From Haliclona indistincta (lineage: Eukaryota; Porifera; Demospongiae; Haplosclerida; Chalinidae), in the NCBI GenBank assembly GCA_964017065.1, contig OZ024787.1, forward strand, positions 4,637,569 to 4,701,568: a stretch of DNA of 64,000 nucleotides. Direction: 5' to 3'. A program made the translations under genes and the position numbers. Positions within the stretch are counted from its first letter, which is position 1, and the number at the start of each line of letters is the position of its first letter. This document shows, piece after piece, positions 37,558 through 63,600 of this stretch. The notes under the pieces are model-generated. The model had not been told where the DNA came from and did no database searches. It saw only the letters and a list, made by a program, of their open reading frames with translations.

Positions 37558-38106
37558 TGCTGTAAAGACCGAGGTGTTTAGTAGGACTTGCGATACTTCA
37601 GTGACTTAGTCCGCAGTGTAGAGTAATCAATAGAACACTGGAAAACTACAAATACGTGTATAGTGATTGCTTGCAGGTGTACATACTTAGTGTGATCAGT
37701 AAACAATGAGATGTTTTGCAATACAATCTCAATCCTAAAGCTGTGTTTTCTCTTGTAACAATATATAGTTTTAGCTACAGACAAAGACCTATGTGGCGCT
37801 TAAAATTTGTGTGTACACTGAATATGAAGTATAGTATACGCATGTTATTTAGGTCAGGGCAGCATCTAAGTATTCATGCAAATTGTGATGATGAATAAAA
37901 AAATACTACATGAAGCTGTCACCTAAAATTTTTTCATAGCTCTCATAAAGATGCACCACGTGTACTGGTACATTAGTGATGCTGGTAGCTGTTTCTCATA
38001 GCATCGTTCTCTCCTGGCAGCTACTGATGGCTCATAGCCTAACTGTACTCTTTCCTCTGTGTTTTGCAATTTGCAATTTATTGTGTGAATTCGTGTGGTT
38101 GGGCGG

Positions 38107-38430
38107 AAAACAAGATGGCGACTACACTTAGGCTAAACGCATTTCAAGCGAATATAACGTTCTGAAGCTCCTTGCACAATTTATGCGATTACAAAGAGAC
38201 CTTTAGAAGCAAAAGAAATCAGGTCTAAGGTGGTAAACCAGAGTTCATGTGGTCACCCGTTTGTTCATCTTCTTTCTTTCCTATTCTTCAGAGAGTCTAG
38301 CACAGTAGTGAGTGAACCAAACGCAACTAAACGTACACAGAAGCAACGCTACCTATGACAATCAGTGCACCTGATATCTATTTAGGCCTAAAACACTGGG
38401 AGAAGCGAGTATTCACAGCAGACAACGAGC
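38107..38430. repeat. Dispersed repeat copy (relative of 2430-2800)
   Basis: Begins aaaacaagatggcgactac; shares ggtggtaaac, ttgttcatcttct and agtgagtgaac in order with 2430-2800. Inserted in the beta-helix relic. Confidence 0.5.
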
Positions 38431-38641
38431 AAATCGTCACTGATTTGCCTGTCAGGCTTGGTAAGAAAGCTAGGCTTAGCTAATGTTGCATGGTGCATGT
38501 TGCATGTAGTGCAGAGCCGATCACTGAAGTGTAGACTGTGTAGTCACTCCGCACTGCGGAGTGCCCGAATAGTTCTCTTTGCAGTAACACTGTATTAGCA
38601 TAAGTGCCAACTAAGTCATTAATAAATAAAAAAGAAAAGAA

Positions 38642-38820
38642 ACAAGTAATAAAAACATTTAAACAAAAATGCAGGAGATTTAGGGTTGGTACGTGTATTG
38701 AAAAAGCATGGAAACAAGATTGTGAACTTATAGGTAAGTAAACAAGATTTAAAATATAAAGGACTGTAACAATAGCAGTGTAATGCTACCGGCGGAGCCA
38801 CGAGGCATGCAGTAATCGCG

Positions 38821-38917
<97 letters not shown>

Positions 38918-39244
38918 GGTCCAGAGAAATCGTGTAAGCAAGCTATATGGAAGCTATCTCGCTCGTGGTATGCGTGTGACTGCTGTGCTAAACACTGTAG
39001 ACACGCCCAGTTGAATTGTGATTAGCACTGATTGGCTTCTGATTGCATAACTAAAGCACTGCTGTACAGAAATCCTGTATACATGCATCTGCAGTTGCTG
39101 TGTTTGTGGAATGGTGGATATTTGTACTTGTGTATGTTTTCATTTAAATCTTGTTTACTTACCTATAAGTTCACAATCTTGTTTCCGTAACATGTACCAA
39201 CCCTAAATCTCCTGCATTTTTGTTAAAATGTTTTTATTACTTGT
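38642..39244. mobile_element. MITE with about 105-bp arms and an internal (CTGT)n
   Basis: acaagtaataaaaacattt at the left is inverted as aaatgtttttattacttgt at the right with further arm sequence (tgcaggagatttagggttgg and its inverse). The centre holds ggcggagccacgaggcatgc followed by about 98 bp of CTGT units (38821-38918). The same gcctcgtggctccgcc plus CAGA arrangement occurs inverted at 57195-57270. Confidence 0.8.
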
Positions 39245-39399
39245 ATATGATAATGTACTAGGAAGACATGTATGGGGATAAACACAAGACTATAATAATT
39301 ATTAATTTATGAACTAAAACAATTGGTAAAATCTTTGTTGAAGCAATCTGCAATCACACTAGCTGCACTGACTTCCAATAGAACACTAATAAGCAACTA

Positions 39400-40497
39400 G
39401 CTCATAATACCAGTGGTTGTCATCAAGTGAACCATCAAAAATTACAAAATGTAAATGGTTGTGGTGGGAATACTATACGACAAACAATAAATTTTATTAG
39501 TTCATAATAATTATTATCAAACCCAATGCAACTTTAGCATCTTGACTAGTAATATTATTTTAACAAGGAAGCATAGCAGTCTGAAGTTGCAACAGTGTAT
39601 TCCTAACTAACGAAGAATCGATAATGAATCTTTGATAATGCAATGGACTTATTTTGCTTTTCCAAATCAGCATCACATGCGAGACACGACATTCTCTTCC
39701 AATAGTAATACTTCAAACTTCCAATGGCTGGTCATGAATATCAAAGTAGAATGAGTTTGTTTAAAATTTGAGTTTTAATTAGTGTATTGTAGAATAAAGA
39801 TCATCAAATTATTATTCTGATGGAATTTTCATAAGGTGCTTTCCAAAGTTAATTGTGGTAGTAAGATAGTGTTTCATTTGTAGATTCATGTTGCTACAGA
39901 GGTAGAGTCAAGACTAAACCGAGTTGGGTCTGTGTACTGCCCGATGCAACCTCTGCTGTGATAAGAAAGACTCAGGTCACAGCGTGTCACAGCGAGAGAA
40001 GAGTAGGCAACAAGTGAGTAAATTAAACAAAATGGTGGGTACACCGCCCGGGGAATGTGCGCGCGCTTTGTGGTTGTATGTTATTTTACACTGTGCATAG
40101 CATCTGCAACACCTATCGCTTTCACTACCATTAATTCACACACTGTATGAAACCACTTCAACAAACAAAGCCAAAGTACAACGTGTGGAACATATAACAC
40201 TTTGCTTCCACTTGTCTCAATATTCACGAGACCGTCAGCTGTCTTGTACAAGGAACCACGCACTGCTTTGTAATAACAGGAACACATGAAATAGGCTTCC
40301 TTCTTTAGAATCGATCACAGCCAAGTTCGCGTGTCTGGAGTCTGCAACACTGAATATTGTTCGATGGAAGTAAGCAACTAAAGTATAAATGTCTAAGGCA
40401 AAGCGAGTCCGCATCAGTAAGTGCTGACAAGATTTGTACATAGATCTCATTATCTATACTACATACTGACGTGTATAATTCTCCTACCTGCTTGTAG
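39400..40497. other. Intergenic; first exon of the next gene not located
   Basis: No clear repeat ends. The second CD225-type gene needs an upstream exon ending in phase 1 here or earlier. A candidate ATG at 40031 (atggtgggtacaccgcc) does not give a donor in the needed phase. A TATA-like element was not identified. Confidence 0.4.
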
Positions 40498-41913
40498 GAG
40501 AACCAAGAGAATGGTCGACAGAGAGAGAGACGGATGGTTTGTTGAAAAACGATGAACAGATTGAAGAGCCGGCTGATCAAGCGGATGGGGAAGACTGTCA
40601 GAGCAGCCGACAGCGCCGCCCACCGACAGCGAAATTCCGCACTCCGAAAGAGAAATCTACTCCAATTCAGCCTGTCTACGACTACCAAGCAACTAGTAGC
40701 AAACAGCGCAGTAAACAAAGACAGGAGAAAAAGCAAGGAAGGTCGCAGCAGGGACAGCAACAAACACTATCTCCCTCTCATCATCATCGTCGACAAGCCA
40801 AAGAGCAAACAGCAATCACTTTAGATGACGAAGACAATAGTAAAAATGACAAAACTGTTGTTAAAAAGGAACCAACCAAACCTCTTCCACCAATGCAGAG
40901 TGACACGGGAGTAATTTTTATAAGCAATGTAAGCTGCTTGTGTGTTAATGATGCAGTGCCCCGGCTATTCAGTTGGGCAGTAATGGAGGAAGCTATACAT
41001 GAATACTGCACTGAGATGTAGTATTCAGATACAATTGTGACTAGTGCTTAGTATAGTGGATCGGATGAAGCGATCCAAAAACATGATATGTGCAATGCTC
41101 CTGATATTACCTGATGCTTTATTTTTATTTTTCATGTTCTTTATCACAGCGTCCAGCTTCTCTCCAACTCTTTTCCAACAAACCACAAATCTACAGCCAT
41201 TTTAAACTCGCATGTTTTGCTATGCTCTGCTGTTGTTGTCCTATCGGGTTCATGGCTTTGATAAACTCATGCAAGGTATCTATTGCTGTCAAATACAAAA
41301 CACCAAAATACACTAGAACTGAAGGTGGAAAAACCTTATTGTTTTCACAAGCTTTGGTGTAGAACACAAATGAACACATGTCATCATCATCAGATGCATA
41401 ATTTTGCATGCATGCGTATTTTGGTAGGCACCTGATGGATCATCATTAGTAGCTCTATAATAGAAAAGAGAGTTCAATTAGTGTAACAAACCATCACAAT
41501 ACCTGGAATAGGTATTAGCATACTTATAATATAATGTTATGTACATCACACGATGGGATAGTTTGAAGGAAAAATGTCTACCAAGCAAAGCTGACTTCTA
41601 GGATACTTGGAGGGTGGTGGTTGGGGATCCTTTTATTTATAAGCTCCCGCATGTTGTATGCAGCATCATGACAAAAAAATAGATGCTGTTTTTTCATGAT
41701 AAAGCTGATCTTTGATCTTCTCCTTATTAGGCAATACGCTATAATCGTAGAGGAGATGATATTAGCGCCAGTAAATACTCTCTGCTGGCAAAGAGACGTG
41801 CTCAACAGTCCTTCAAAGTCTGTGGATTCCTGTGGATCTGTCTCATAGTACTATTAATAGCAGCAAGTTTCATTGTCATCTTAGTCATTCATCCAGCAAT
41901 TATTAGTCAGTAA
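40498..41913 (+). CDS. Second CD225/dispanin-type membrane protein (5' exon missing)
   Basis: Exons 40498-40928, 41150-41275 and 41731-41913 join in phase. The first visible exon encodes a long charged, Gln/Lys-rich disordered N-terminal part of about 143 residues (RRPPTAKF, KQRQEKKQGRSQQGQQQ, a HHH run). Exon 2 gives HFKLACFAMLCCCCPIGFMAL, the CD225 intramembrane segment with four adjacent cysteines. Exon 3 gives the basic loop (RAQQSFKVCGF) and a terminal membrane helix. It is less canonical than the 26-kb gene: the loop reads RRGDDISASKYSLLAKRRAQ rather than GDxxxAxxxS. The intron layout (intramembrane segment in its own exon, C-terminal helix in the last) is the same as in the first gene, supporting common origin. 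The true start lies in an exon I could not place. Confidence 0.75.
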
Positions 41914-42298
41914 TTCTGTTATGCTGTACTTCAGTTATGTGTCGTGTTGTTTTTGGAAGTGTTGTATGTTCAAGTATTGTTGCTCCCACAACAGAAGGAT
42001 TGTCCACTGTGTAATGGGTATTAATGAATAATTATAGTTAGCTGTCTTAAGTGTATTCATCGATCACAAGAACAAGTGGGCAGTACCTGATCTCCAGGAC
42101 CGGCTAGGGAGGAGCTGGAAGAGTGCGCGCCCTCGAGGCAGGATACAAGCAAAACGCAACCTAACGTTCTAACTTCTTGAAGTATTCCTTGGTGCTCTGT
42201 CTCGTCGATTCAGAGCCGATCGATCGAAAATCCGAGTTAGCCAACAGCAGAAATTTTGGAGATTGCGAATCAATCTAGTCAACATTCAAGCTGCGATC
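41914..42298 (+). promoter_or_regulatory. Promoter and 5' UTR region of TTYH copy A
   Basis: The phrase gtcttaagtgtattcatcgat at 42043-42063 recurs at 47648-47668 ahead of copy B, and the following 200 bp are loosely conserved (ctaa/gctaatt, ccttgaagt, ccctggtgc-like). The promoter therefore belongs to the duplicated unit. Confidence 0.5.
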
Positions 42299-47252
<4,954 letters not shown>

Positions 47253-47920
47253 AACACACCATAGCAACCACTCACCATAGCAACCACTCACCATAGCAAC
47301 CACTCACCGGCATAGCAACCACTTATCTATAACCATACAAATTAAGACAGCATATTAAATATTGGAAGGTATATCACTTTAAGATCAGACATAAAGAGAC
47401 ATGCTCATGTGGATATGCTTCATAGTACATCTTTGTTGTTCATCCTGGATTATCCCACATACTTTAAAATTATTACAGTATTTTTTTCCATACATTATTA
47501 ATTTTTTTACCTTGACACTTATTTTCTTGTTTCACACAGTGTTATTATTATAATAATTATTTATTAGCTCCCACGTTGTCTGGTTATTTATTGTTCATGT
47601 ACTTTGAACAGATGAGTAATTGGTAGTAATGAATATCGTTAGCGAGGTCTTAAGTGTATTCATCGATAGGGAGTGGGTACGGGCGAGTACGGGAAAGGCA
47701 AGGGAGGCCCGCGATTCACCCGAGACAGACAGCCAGCCAGGACCTGCGTCACAATACAAGCAAGAAGCCCGCTAATTTCCTTGAAGTCCCTGGTGCCCTT
47801 TCTAGCCCTTTGTATAGCGGATCGGAGTTACCTGGCAGCAGAATTTGAGGCAAGACTATTAGACTATTAAGTATTTTTGGTGATTGCTGATCAACCGAAC
47901 AAGCCGCAACGCTGTAAACC
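47253..47920 (+). other. TTYH-A to TTYH-B intergenic region
   Basis: Contains the 3' UTR repeat, an AT-rich stretch, and the duplicated promoter block beginning gtcttaagtgtattcatcga at 47648. The short frames here are not coding-like. Confidence 0.6.
47257..47325 (+). repeat. 16-bp tandem repeat after the TTYH-A stop
   Basis: ccatagcaaccactca is repeated four times with small changes immediately after the stop codon, in the presumed 3' UTR. Copy B has one such unit at 56215-56230. ATAGCAAC fits an RFX X-box half-site, but in a 3' UTR this may mean nothing. Confidence 0.8.
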
Positions 47921-56209
<8,289 letters not shown>

Positions 56210-56454
56210 ACACACCATAGCAACCACTCATCTATAACCACACCCCCACACACACTACATGTCACACAAACAGTTTATAATATTATGCACACTGTGTGTG
56301 CTGCTCGTCTTCTTTCAAACTTTCATTACTATCTTTCTCAATAATAATTTTTATACAATATGTGTATTACGTAGATATTGAGTGAATTAAAACTTCCTGT
56401 TCAACACCGTGCATGGCACACGCTGTTTGTAATTGTATAATTGTGCTTCGCAGG
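56210..56454 (+). other. TTYH-B 3' flank
   Basis: One copy of the ccatagcaaccactca unit follows the stop. The AT-rich stretch to about 56400 is the likely 3' UTR. No canonical AATAAA was fixed; tcaataataattttt at about 56338 is the nearest AT-rich signal. Confidence 0.5.
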
Positions 56455-57612
56455 CTAGTGGTTGTCACAGTGTAATTTGTTTCGGTTCGGTTCATAAAAG
56501 TTCTGATTTTTTGGGATTGCTGCAGATTTAACTAGGCACCAAAGGTGCTGATGCCTCGGTGGAGCACACAGGACAACCGACAGTAAACCAAAGGTGCAGA
56601 TGCCTCGGTGGAATGCAACAATTTCACATACACAGCAACAAACTGCAGCTATTATACCTTTCTGTACAGCAACCACAATGCAGTATAATAGTTATGCAAT
56701 CAGAAGCCAATCAGTGCTGACCACTAATCCAACTGGGCGTGTCTATATGGTTCAGGGCACAGCACGTACAACGAGCGAGATAGCTTGCTTACACAATTCC
56801 TTTAGACTTACGATGTAACCTATAAGCTTCTAGGCAGTCAACTGTGGATAGTTTTGTCTACGGAGAACTCCAGATCGCCAGCAACGGCCATCGATCGCGA
56901 GGTAAGCAAAGCTATACGCCATAACTCTAGAACGCAGCTTCATATACAAGTCTGCCGTGCTGTTTTGAAGTAAATGCGAACTCACTAGCTGTAAGGCAGC
57001 AAGCAATAGACAATTTTGTCGTTACATCAGCAACTAGATCGCCAGCCGGCGATCGCGAGGTAAGCAATCACGCTATAACTCACGAACAGAGCCTTATAAC
57101 CAAAATCCTTACAATTCATTTTCAAGCAAATATCGACTTTAGGTTGTGTTGCACGTTTCAGCGCTTAGTTTTCAGCGAGCGACGAGAAATCCTGCCGACA
57201 GACAGACAGACAGACAGATACATACACAAACGAACTACTGTATGCCTCGTGGCTCCGCCCACCGAGGCATAATTAAGCTGATGTTTATGTAATTGTTGCA
57301 ACAAAGCATTTTGTCTAAACTTGGTCAGGTGGACGTCATTGACAGTCGGCTCGCTCAGGCGACTTCCCTACTCTGATCTGAGGTTTACATAGTGTAGTTT
57401 GCTTCGGTTCATGGGCTACCGATAAAAGTTCTGATAATTTGGGATCGCTGCAGATTAAGCTGATGTTTAGTACATTGTAATTGTTGCAACATACATGTAG
57501 AAACCTGGTCAGGTGGACGTCATTGACAGTCGGCTCGCTCAGGCTCGTTCGACCCCTGATCTGGCGTGCCCTTTTACGGCAATCAGGATAGGTCACGGCA
57601 CGCCCCATAGCA
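56455..57612 (+). promoter_or_regulatory. Three tandem promoter blocks upstream of the Death/Roc gene
   Basis: A unit of about 160-180 bp ending ttctgat..ttgggatcgctgcagatt is present as a partial copy (56455-56528), a full copy (57274-57454) and a third copy (57455-57612) that leads to the start codon. Copies two and three share gctgatgttta, gtaattgttgcaaca, and a long block from ctggtcaggtggacgtcatt to gctcgctcagg. The GACGTCA in it is a CRE/ATF-type site, present twice. Confidence 0.65.
56529..57273. mobile_element. Repeat insertion with ATGCCTCGGTGG motifs and (CAGA)n
   Basis: It separates a partial promoter copy (56455-56528) from the next (57274 on). Left part: caaaggtgctgatgcctcgg and a second similar phrase at 56588-56612. 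Right part: a CAGA run (57199-57219) and gcctcgtggctccgcccacc ending ccgaggcat. TTAA stands at both borders, so a TTAA target duplication is possible. Two gcgaggtaagcaa phrases lie inside. Confidence 0.6.
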
Positions 57613-60600
57613 ATGGATCTCGATCTTCTCTTTCGAGAGTTGAAAGACGTGGTGGAATGGGACGTACTCGGAGTTTTCCTGGGGCTTGAAGAGAGCGAAA
57701 TAGATCAGATCGAGCGGGATCACCAAAGCGCAGCTCGCAGGAGAATAGCAATGCTCGTTACTTGGTTTAAGAAAGAAGTGAACCCATCGTGGGAAAAGAT
57801 AATAGATGCTTTAGAGATCATGTCTCTAAGAAGTTTAGAAATTCAATTGAAGGAGAAGTATCTGGATCAGCAGCGACCTGATAGTGAGCCAGCACATCAA
57901 CCTCAAAGCACGCCTGTCAAGAGTGACCAAATAATAGACATTAACAGCAATGACCCAATTGCTATATTGAGATGTTGAGTCTCAGACAAAGTTATGATTT
58001 GTTACTCGTGAATTTAGAATCAGCTTTACAGGAAACTATGCCAACAGTGGTGAGGATGGAGATGTTCTCTAGATTCAGCTGGAAAAAAGTTGTATCCACT
58101 GTTGATGAATTTTTTGTCACTTTAACATCTAACGCTAACTTTTTTGATTATTCTTTAGTCGAAAAAGCGATCAAGTTTTTCTTAAAGCATGAACACCCTG
58201 TGTCTTTTGAACTTAGTGACTATGTTAAGAAGTTAGACAACTTCAAAACTTCAAAAACAGTACAGGAGTTTTTAAAGGGAATCCTACATTGTCATAGTAT
58301 GCTGTCAACTGGAGAATCTATAATCTTTCGCCTCGGTTTTAACGTTAATAGGGATGATGTCGAACAATTATTGCTTGAATTATTTCAGGACAACAGTTCG
58401 ATACTGACTCGTTTAAAGATCAGACATTATTCTCTACAAGGTGAGATGAAGTTGGAGTACTACTGTATAAATTTCTTTCTATAAACATTTTCGTCTGTTC
58501 GCTTTTGCTTTGTTTAATTTTTGTCGCTAGCTGTGTGTATAATATTAATGTGAACGTCTGGCCCGCGAGACTATATTTTGAGCATGTTTTTGTCACAAGT
58601 GTTTAGCTGATCTGATCTTTTGTTTTTTCCTGTTAGACCCGATGCCACAAGTTCAGTTACAACCTCGAATAGCCACATTCAATACAGCCAGTCTACTATC
58701 TCAAAAACCTGGTTAGCCACAATTATTATTACTAGACATCCACATAATTACGAAAGTCAAGCTTACCGTTATTTTATGTGATTGTTGATAATAACTCAAT
58801 AAAAATAGTTAGGTGGGGTCAAACCCTCATTGATGTATTTGCGAGATCTTGGTTCTATGCTACAACAATAGCAAATTCAAATACAAGAGTGATTGTATTG
58901 CATGTGTAAGAGATGTGTTACTATTCCTTACACTGTTTTGAGTAGTAAAAAGGTATGCCTGTACTGTATAACCGGTTATTAGGCCTCAGTATGGGCGGAT
59001 CCATGAGGCATGTACATGTAGTCTGTTTGGCCTGGTCTCAGAAACAGTTGAGAGCTACATGTAGGCGCTGATAGTTGCAATCCAAGTTGAGCGCAGTCAA
59101 GAGTTCATTACCTGAAGTCTTGGTGCGGTATTTAAGTTTATGGGATATGTTTCACCCACACATTGTGAATATCATTATAGACTACAGGGCCTAGGCTCAT
59201 AGTAGCTACACAATAGTAAGATAAATTTCGGATTGCTGATTATTAACCTTTCAGTTACTGAATTATTTCTAAACTGGCAGTTTGTTTTGCAATTTTTCTA
59301 CAAAATGCAGTACGCTAGCTATTCAAAACTAGCACCATTTTCTCCTGGCATGTCAAAGTTTATGACCATGTACTAAATTCCAAACTGGCCACTCCAACTT
59401 TGAAACTGAAGCCACTTAAGTGTTGTGGCCTCGTCTAATTTTGGTCTTCATTCAGCCCTGGTGACTGATACAAAAATCTGGTGGTGTCCAGGTGAGCAAA
59501 CAGTTTAGACCATAGTCTATGCCAATGTACATGTATGCATTTCTGGGTATCCTGAAGCCCTAACATGCAGCGTGTACGTATGTACGTACGTTTGCTGCAT
59601 GTACGTTTTAGTGGGGAGGGCGCACCGAAAAACAGTTCTTTTTTCAGGTAAAATTGTCTTTTGCAATTAGACTTAATTTCACACTATGACATCTACAGTA
59701 GGTGGAGTCAATTATGGCGCCAAAATGCGTTATTATGGTTGATGAGTTATCATCATTAATTGGAAATCTTACTAGAAATTCTCTAACAATGTTGAAAATC
59801 AATTCTAAGTATTCTAAACATCATTTTAAATCATTTTTTGAAGAATAGATGGTGAAGGTAACTTAAGGTGGCGGTACCCTATTTAGTGCGTACAATATTG
59901 AGCATATAATGCGCACTATGAATATTGTTATTTTATGTAAACTTGTGGTGATAATAATACGTATTATTATAATCATAGCACAATGTAGCACGTGAGCTTG
60001 TACAATAATACAACTGTAGTTGACTCGCCGACTCGCTACTGGTGAACTGTTTCTGCGTCAACTATAGCGAACAGCTCAGTTCAGCTGACCATATGGCCAG
60101 GTTTTCTCAGTTGTATTAAGTCGTGGGCAGGGCCAGAGGGTGAAATTTTTAACAAGAAAGTAGCCGTTCAAGAGTTATGACTCGAAGAAGGCGCGAAACC
60201 GCCGTGTGTTTTTTACTTTCTAGCTATTTTCTCCACGCTGACTTACCAGGAGCCCCCAAAGACTATCTCTGGCCCTGCTCTGGATATAGAAGCGTGGAAT
60301 GGCGGCATCTGTTCTTGTTTCTCTGCCAAGGCTTGGACAAAAGTTGACGCAGAAAGTCGAAAAACTTAGTGCTGTGCTTTTTGATTGCTGCCGCCTGCGT
60401 ACTTTATATTTAAGTTTTGTTTTAAAACAAGTGCAGAAGAACAGTCTTTGGTGTCTCTGTTAGTTGCCTTTATGCTGTTCTAGCGCGTTTTATATTGCCA
60501 CAGTGATAGCAAATATTTTGGTGAAAAACTTATGAATAATTAATGAGCAAATGTACCAGAATTAATGATATTCATGATTTTTGCAAGTAGCTGTATTTTC

Positions 60601-63600
60601 CTAGCCAAGGGTATTCGTGCAGACAGAGTTATCGAGTGCAGTTTGCTTGCCCTTCGATAGGCATCGAATATAGCAAATTTCAGCAACACAGTGTTAGCCA
60701 TCGCGGAGCGACGAGCTCGCCCTGTGAAGACTAAGCACGATCGATTGTAAACACTTTTTCTTTAGTTGTGCGAAAGGTACGAAGCTAAAACTGCTCAAGC
60801 AAGCTCATCTGCCATCTGTGCAGGAATCTAATTTTAGACAGGAATTTTTTGTGGAAAACTTGATCTAATTATACGGAATACACTGTCGAAAATTGCATGG
60901 TATTGTGAACATGCAATTACCGTATACTGGAAATTTCACGAATTCGCAAGATAGAGCATTTCATGAATCAGCGCTATCTGGCGCTACTGGAAGAGCATTT
61001 CGGGAATAATATTTTCGCGAAGCAGCGCTATCTGGTGCTATTGGGAGAGCATTTCGCGAATAATGTTTTCTCGAATCAACACTGTTGACCTATCTTCGTT
61101 AACAAAAACAAGACATTTGCGGATAACATTTCTGCGAATGGCCTGTATTTTGCAAAATTCATGAAATTTTTCATCTGCGAAAATTTCCCGCTATACAGTA
61201 GAAGCATCAGCATGCTGCATTGCACGAAAGTGCATTATTCGCCCAATAGGCATAGCGTCACTGACATGTACATGTATGTAATTCAACCTCCTGAATGCAT
61301 ACAAACAAACCATTTAACTTAGCCCTAGTGTGACAAGGTAGCCAATAATATTTTCCTCTTTCAGATCTAGTTGATGCTGATGCTACACAGGAGGCATTTC
61401 AGCAGGAGGTTAAAGTTTGTGTCTCAAACCTGATAGTATGTGGAGCACCTGGCAGTGGTAAAACATGCCTAGTGAATTTATTAGTTGGTGAACCTGCTCC
61501 TGATGTACGCAAAAGCACCGGCTGTGCAGAGACACCAGTTCGTGCTATAGCGCGAGGTACGATATGCACCAACGGCACAAAATTAGAAAAACTGCAAACT
61601 GAAGAAATGCTCCACATGGTGTGTCAAGCTATGAGGCACAAGGTTGATGAAATAAAGAGAGAGGAAGTTGTTCAAATAAAGAAGCAAGAGGCTCAAACTA
61701 CACAGCAATCATCAAGCATGAACGATGATGTCACTATGCCTACTGAAGTAAGTAGCATTACCAATGAAGACGAAGAAGAAAGCCTCCAGGTCTTTGCTAA
61801 GCTGGTTTCTGAGATATCGTCTGTTAAGGCATCAACTGAGTTCCTAACAGCTCACTTGGTCTTGACTATTGACTCAGGAGGCCAGCCACACTTCATGGAT
61901 GTAGCACCACTCTTTCTCCGCAACAGCTCCTTGTTTCTTCTCACTGTAAAGTTAAACGAGCAATTGGACTCTAAACCAAAATTCGACTTCTTTATCAATG
62001 GACAACCGATTAAAATAAGTCGCACAGAGCTTAAACCAACTAACCTACAGCTAATAGAACAGCTTGCCAAGAGTATTTCATCACTTCAACTATCAATGAC
62101 TCCCTCAGATGGATCTGAGCATGCAAAGTTCATGATTGTTGGCACCTTTGCTGACAAAGCTGCTGAAGAATGCCAGGATGAGAGTGTTGATGATAAGAAC
62201 AGGATACTTCGAGAACGATTGAAGGATTATGAGGCTGAACTGATTGATGAAGGAAGCGATGTCATCTTTGCTGTCAATGCAATCACTACTGATCCAGGCA
62301 AACGTCAAAAAGCAGCTCTGCGTCTGCAAAACAGTATTTCCAATACTCCCGGCACCATTATCGAGAAGAGAATCAAGTTGAGATGGTTTGGTCTACTTCT
62401 ACACTTGCTGGATGAAGCTGAGAAGAAAGATGTCTCCATTATCCCACTGGAGGACGTGCTTGCTGCTGGAAGATGTCTTCAAATGGACTGCAGTGAAACT
62501 CTACAGGCCATAGCGTTTTTCCATGAGCTAAACCTCCTCATGTATTTCTCGACTGATAAGCTTGGTAGCATAGTTTTTATCAATGTAAAGCCTATACTAA
62601 GCAAAGTGTCTAATCTTATTGGCATATCTTTTATCAATAAAGATAGGCTTGACAAGATTTTCAGCCCTATTCTGCCAGCCAATACCCAGAGATTGCTGAG
62701 AGATTATGGTTTATTCTCACGAGAGATTTTGGATTCATCGTTCCAGTTCTCAGCACCACTTACCACTGATGTATTCCTCAATTTATTGGAGCACCTTTGT
62801 GTGATTGCACGCATTGAGAAAGAAGGCCAAACAAGCTTCTTTCTTCCATGTGCCTTGCCTCATGCACCTGAAGATATCCTTCAAGAGAAGGAGCAGTTTA
62901 CCAGCTTGTGGATTGTAACTCTTCAGACCAGACGTGGTGCCACGTTAGTTGATGTCCCTATCCCAAAGGGCTATCTACCCACACTCGCCGTTCATCTGCT
63001 TAACACTCCTGAATTTGAGGCAGATCTTAAAACTCGTCAGTATCGTAACCTCATGAGCATCCGTTATGTTCATGGCTACCGTATTTATCTGATAGAAAGA
63101 AATCTACAGCTTGAGGTCTACTATCCGTGTGCTGACAATGATGAAGAGCTGAGGAAAGATTGCTCCTTCATTCGCTCAGCAGTACTGAACGCTCTTGTTG
63201 AGGTTGAGAAAAAGCTTCATTTCGTGCCAAACATCTTGATCAAGAATGATGCCTTCCTTTGCTACTGTGATGGCTCTCGCCATATCTGTGTGTACAGCGA
63301 AGACTGCAAGAGAGTTCGTTGTGATAAAACTGAAAAGCCGGGAAAACTCACCCAACAACAGCAGTGTTGGTTACAGCAGCAATCAGGTATGATAATAACA
63401 ATAATTGCTTTTGAGCATGTTTTAACTGTTTTTTGTATAGCTCCGGTTGTTATTCAAACCACCACCAAACCACCAGTAGTTACTAAATCAGATACAGCAT
63501 CAGGTGAGGCCTGTTTGACAGACTGCAACTGTGTATGATACTAAATACAGCTGATCCACTCAAGAAGGAGCCCAAAATGCGTGATCTATTACGCAGAATA

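Larger units (their letters stand above)
37915..39390 (-). pseudogene. Second relic 3' end of the beta-helix gene family, split by repeats
   Basis: 37915-38035 matches the C-terminal coding end (catagctctcataaagatgc, tcgttctctcctggcagcta). After about 1.2 kb of inserted repeats the similarity returns at about 39265-39390 (tatggggataaacac, tatgaactaaaacaattggt), which corresponds to 29483-29560 of copy 1. It is not translatable. With the relic at 33060 this shows at least four gene copies once stood in the array. Confidence 0.65.

Noticed and set aside
40031..40090. Start exon for the second CD225 gene at ATG 40031
   Set aside because: The phase-1 donor needed creates a TGA across the junction, and the better donors are in the wrong phase.
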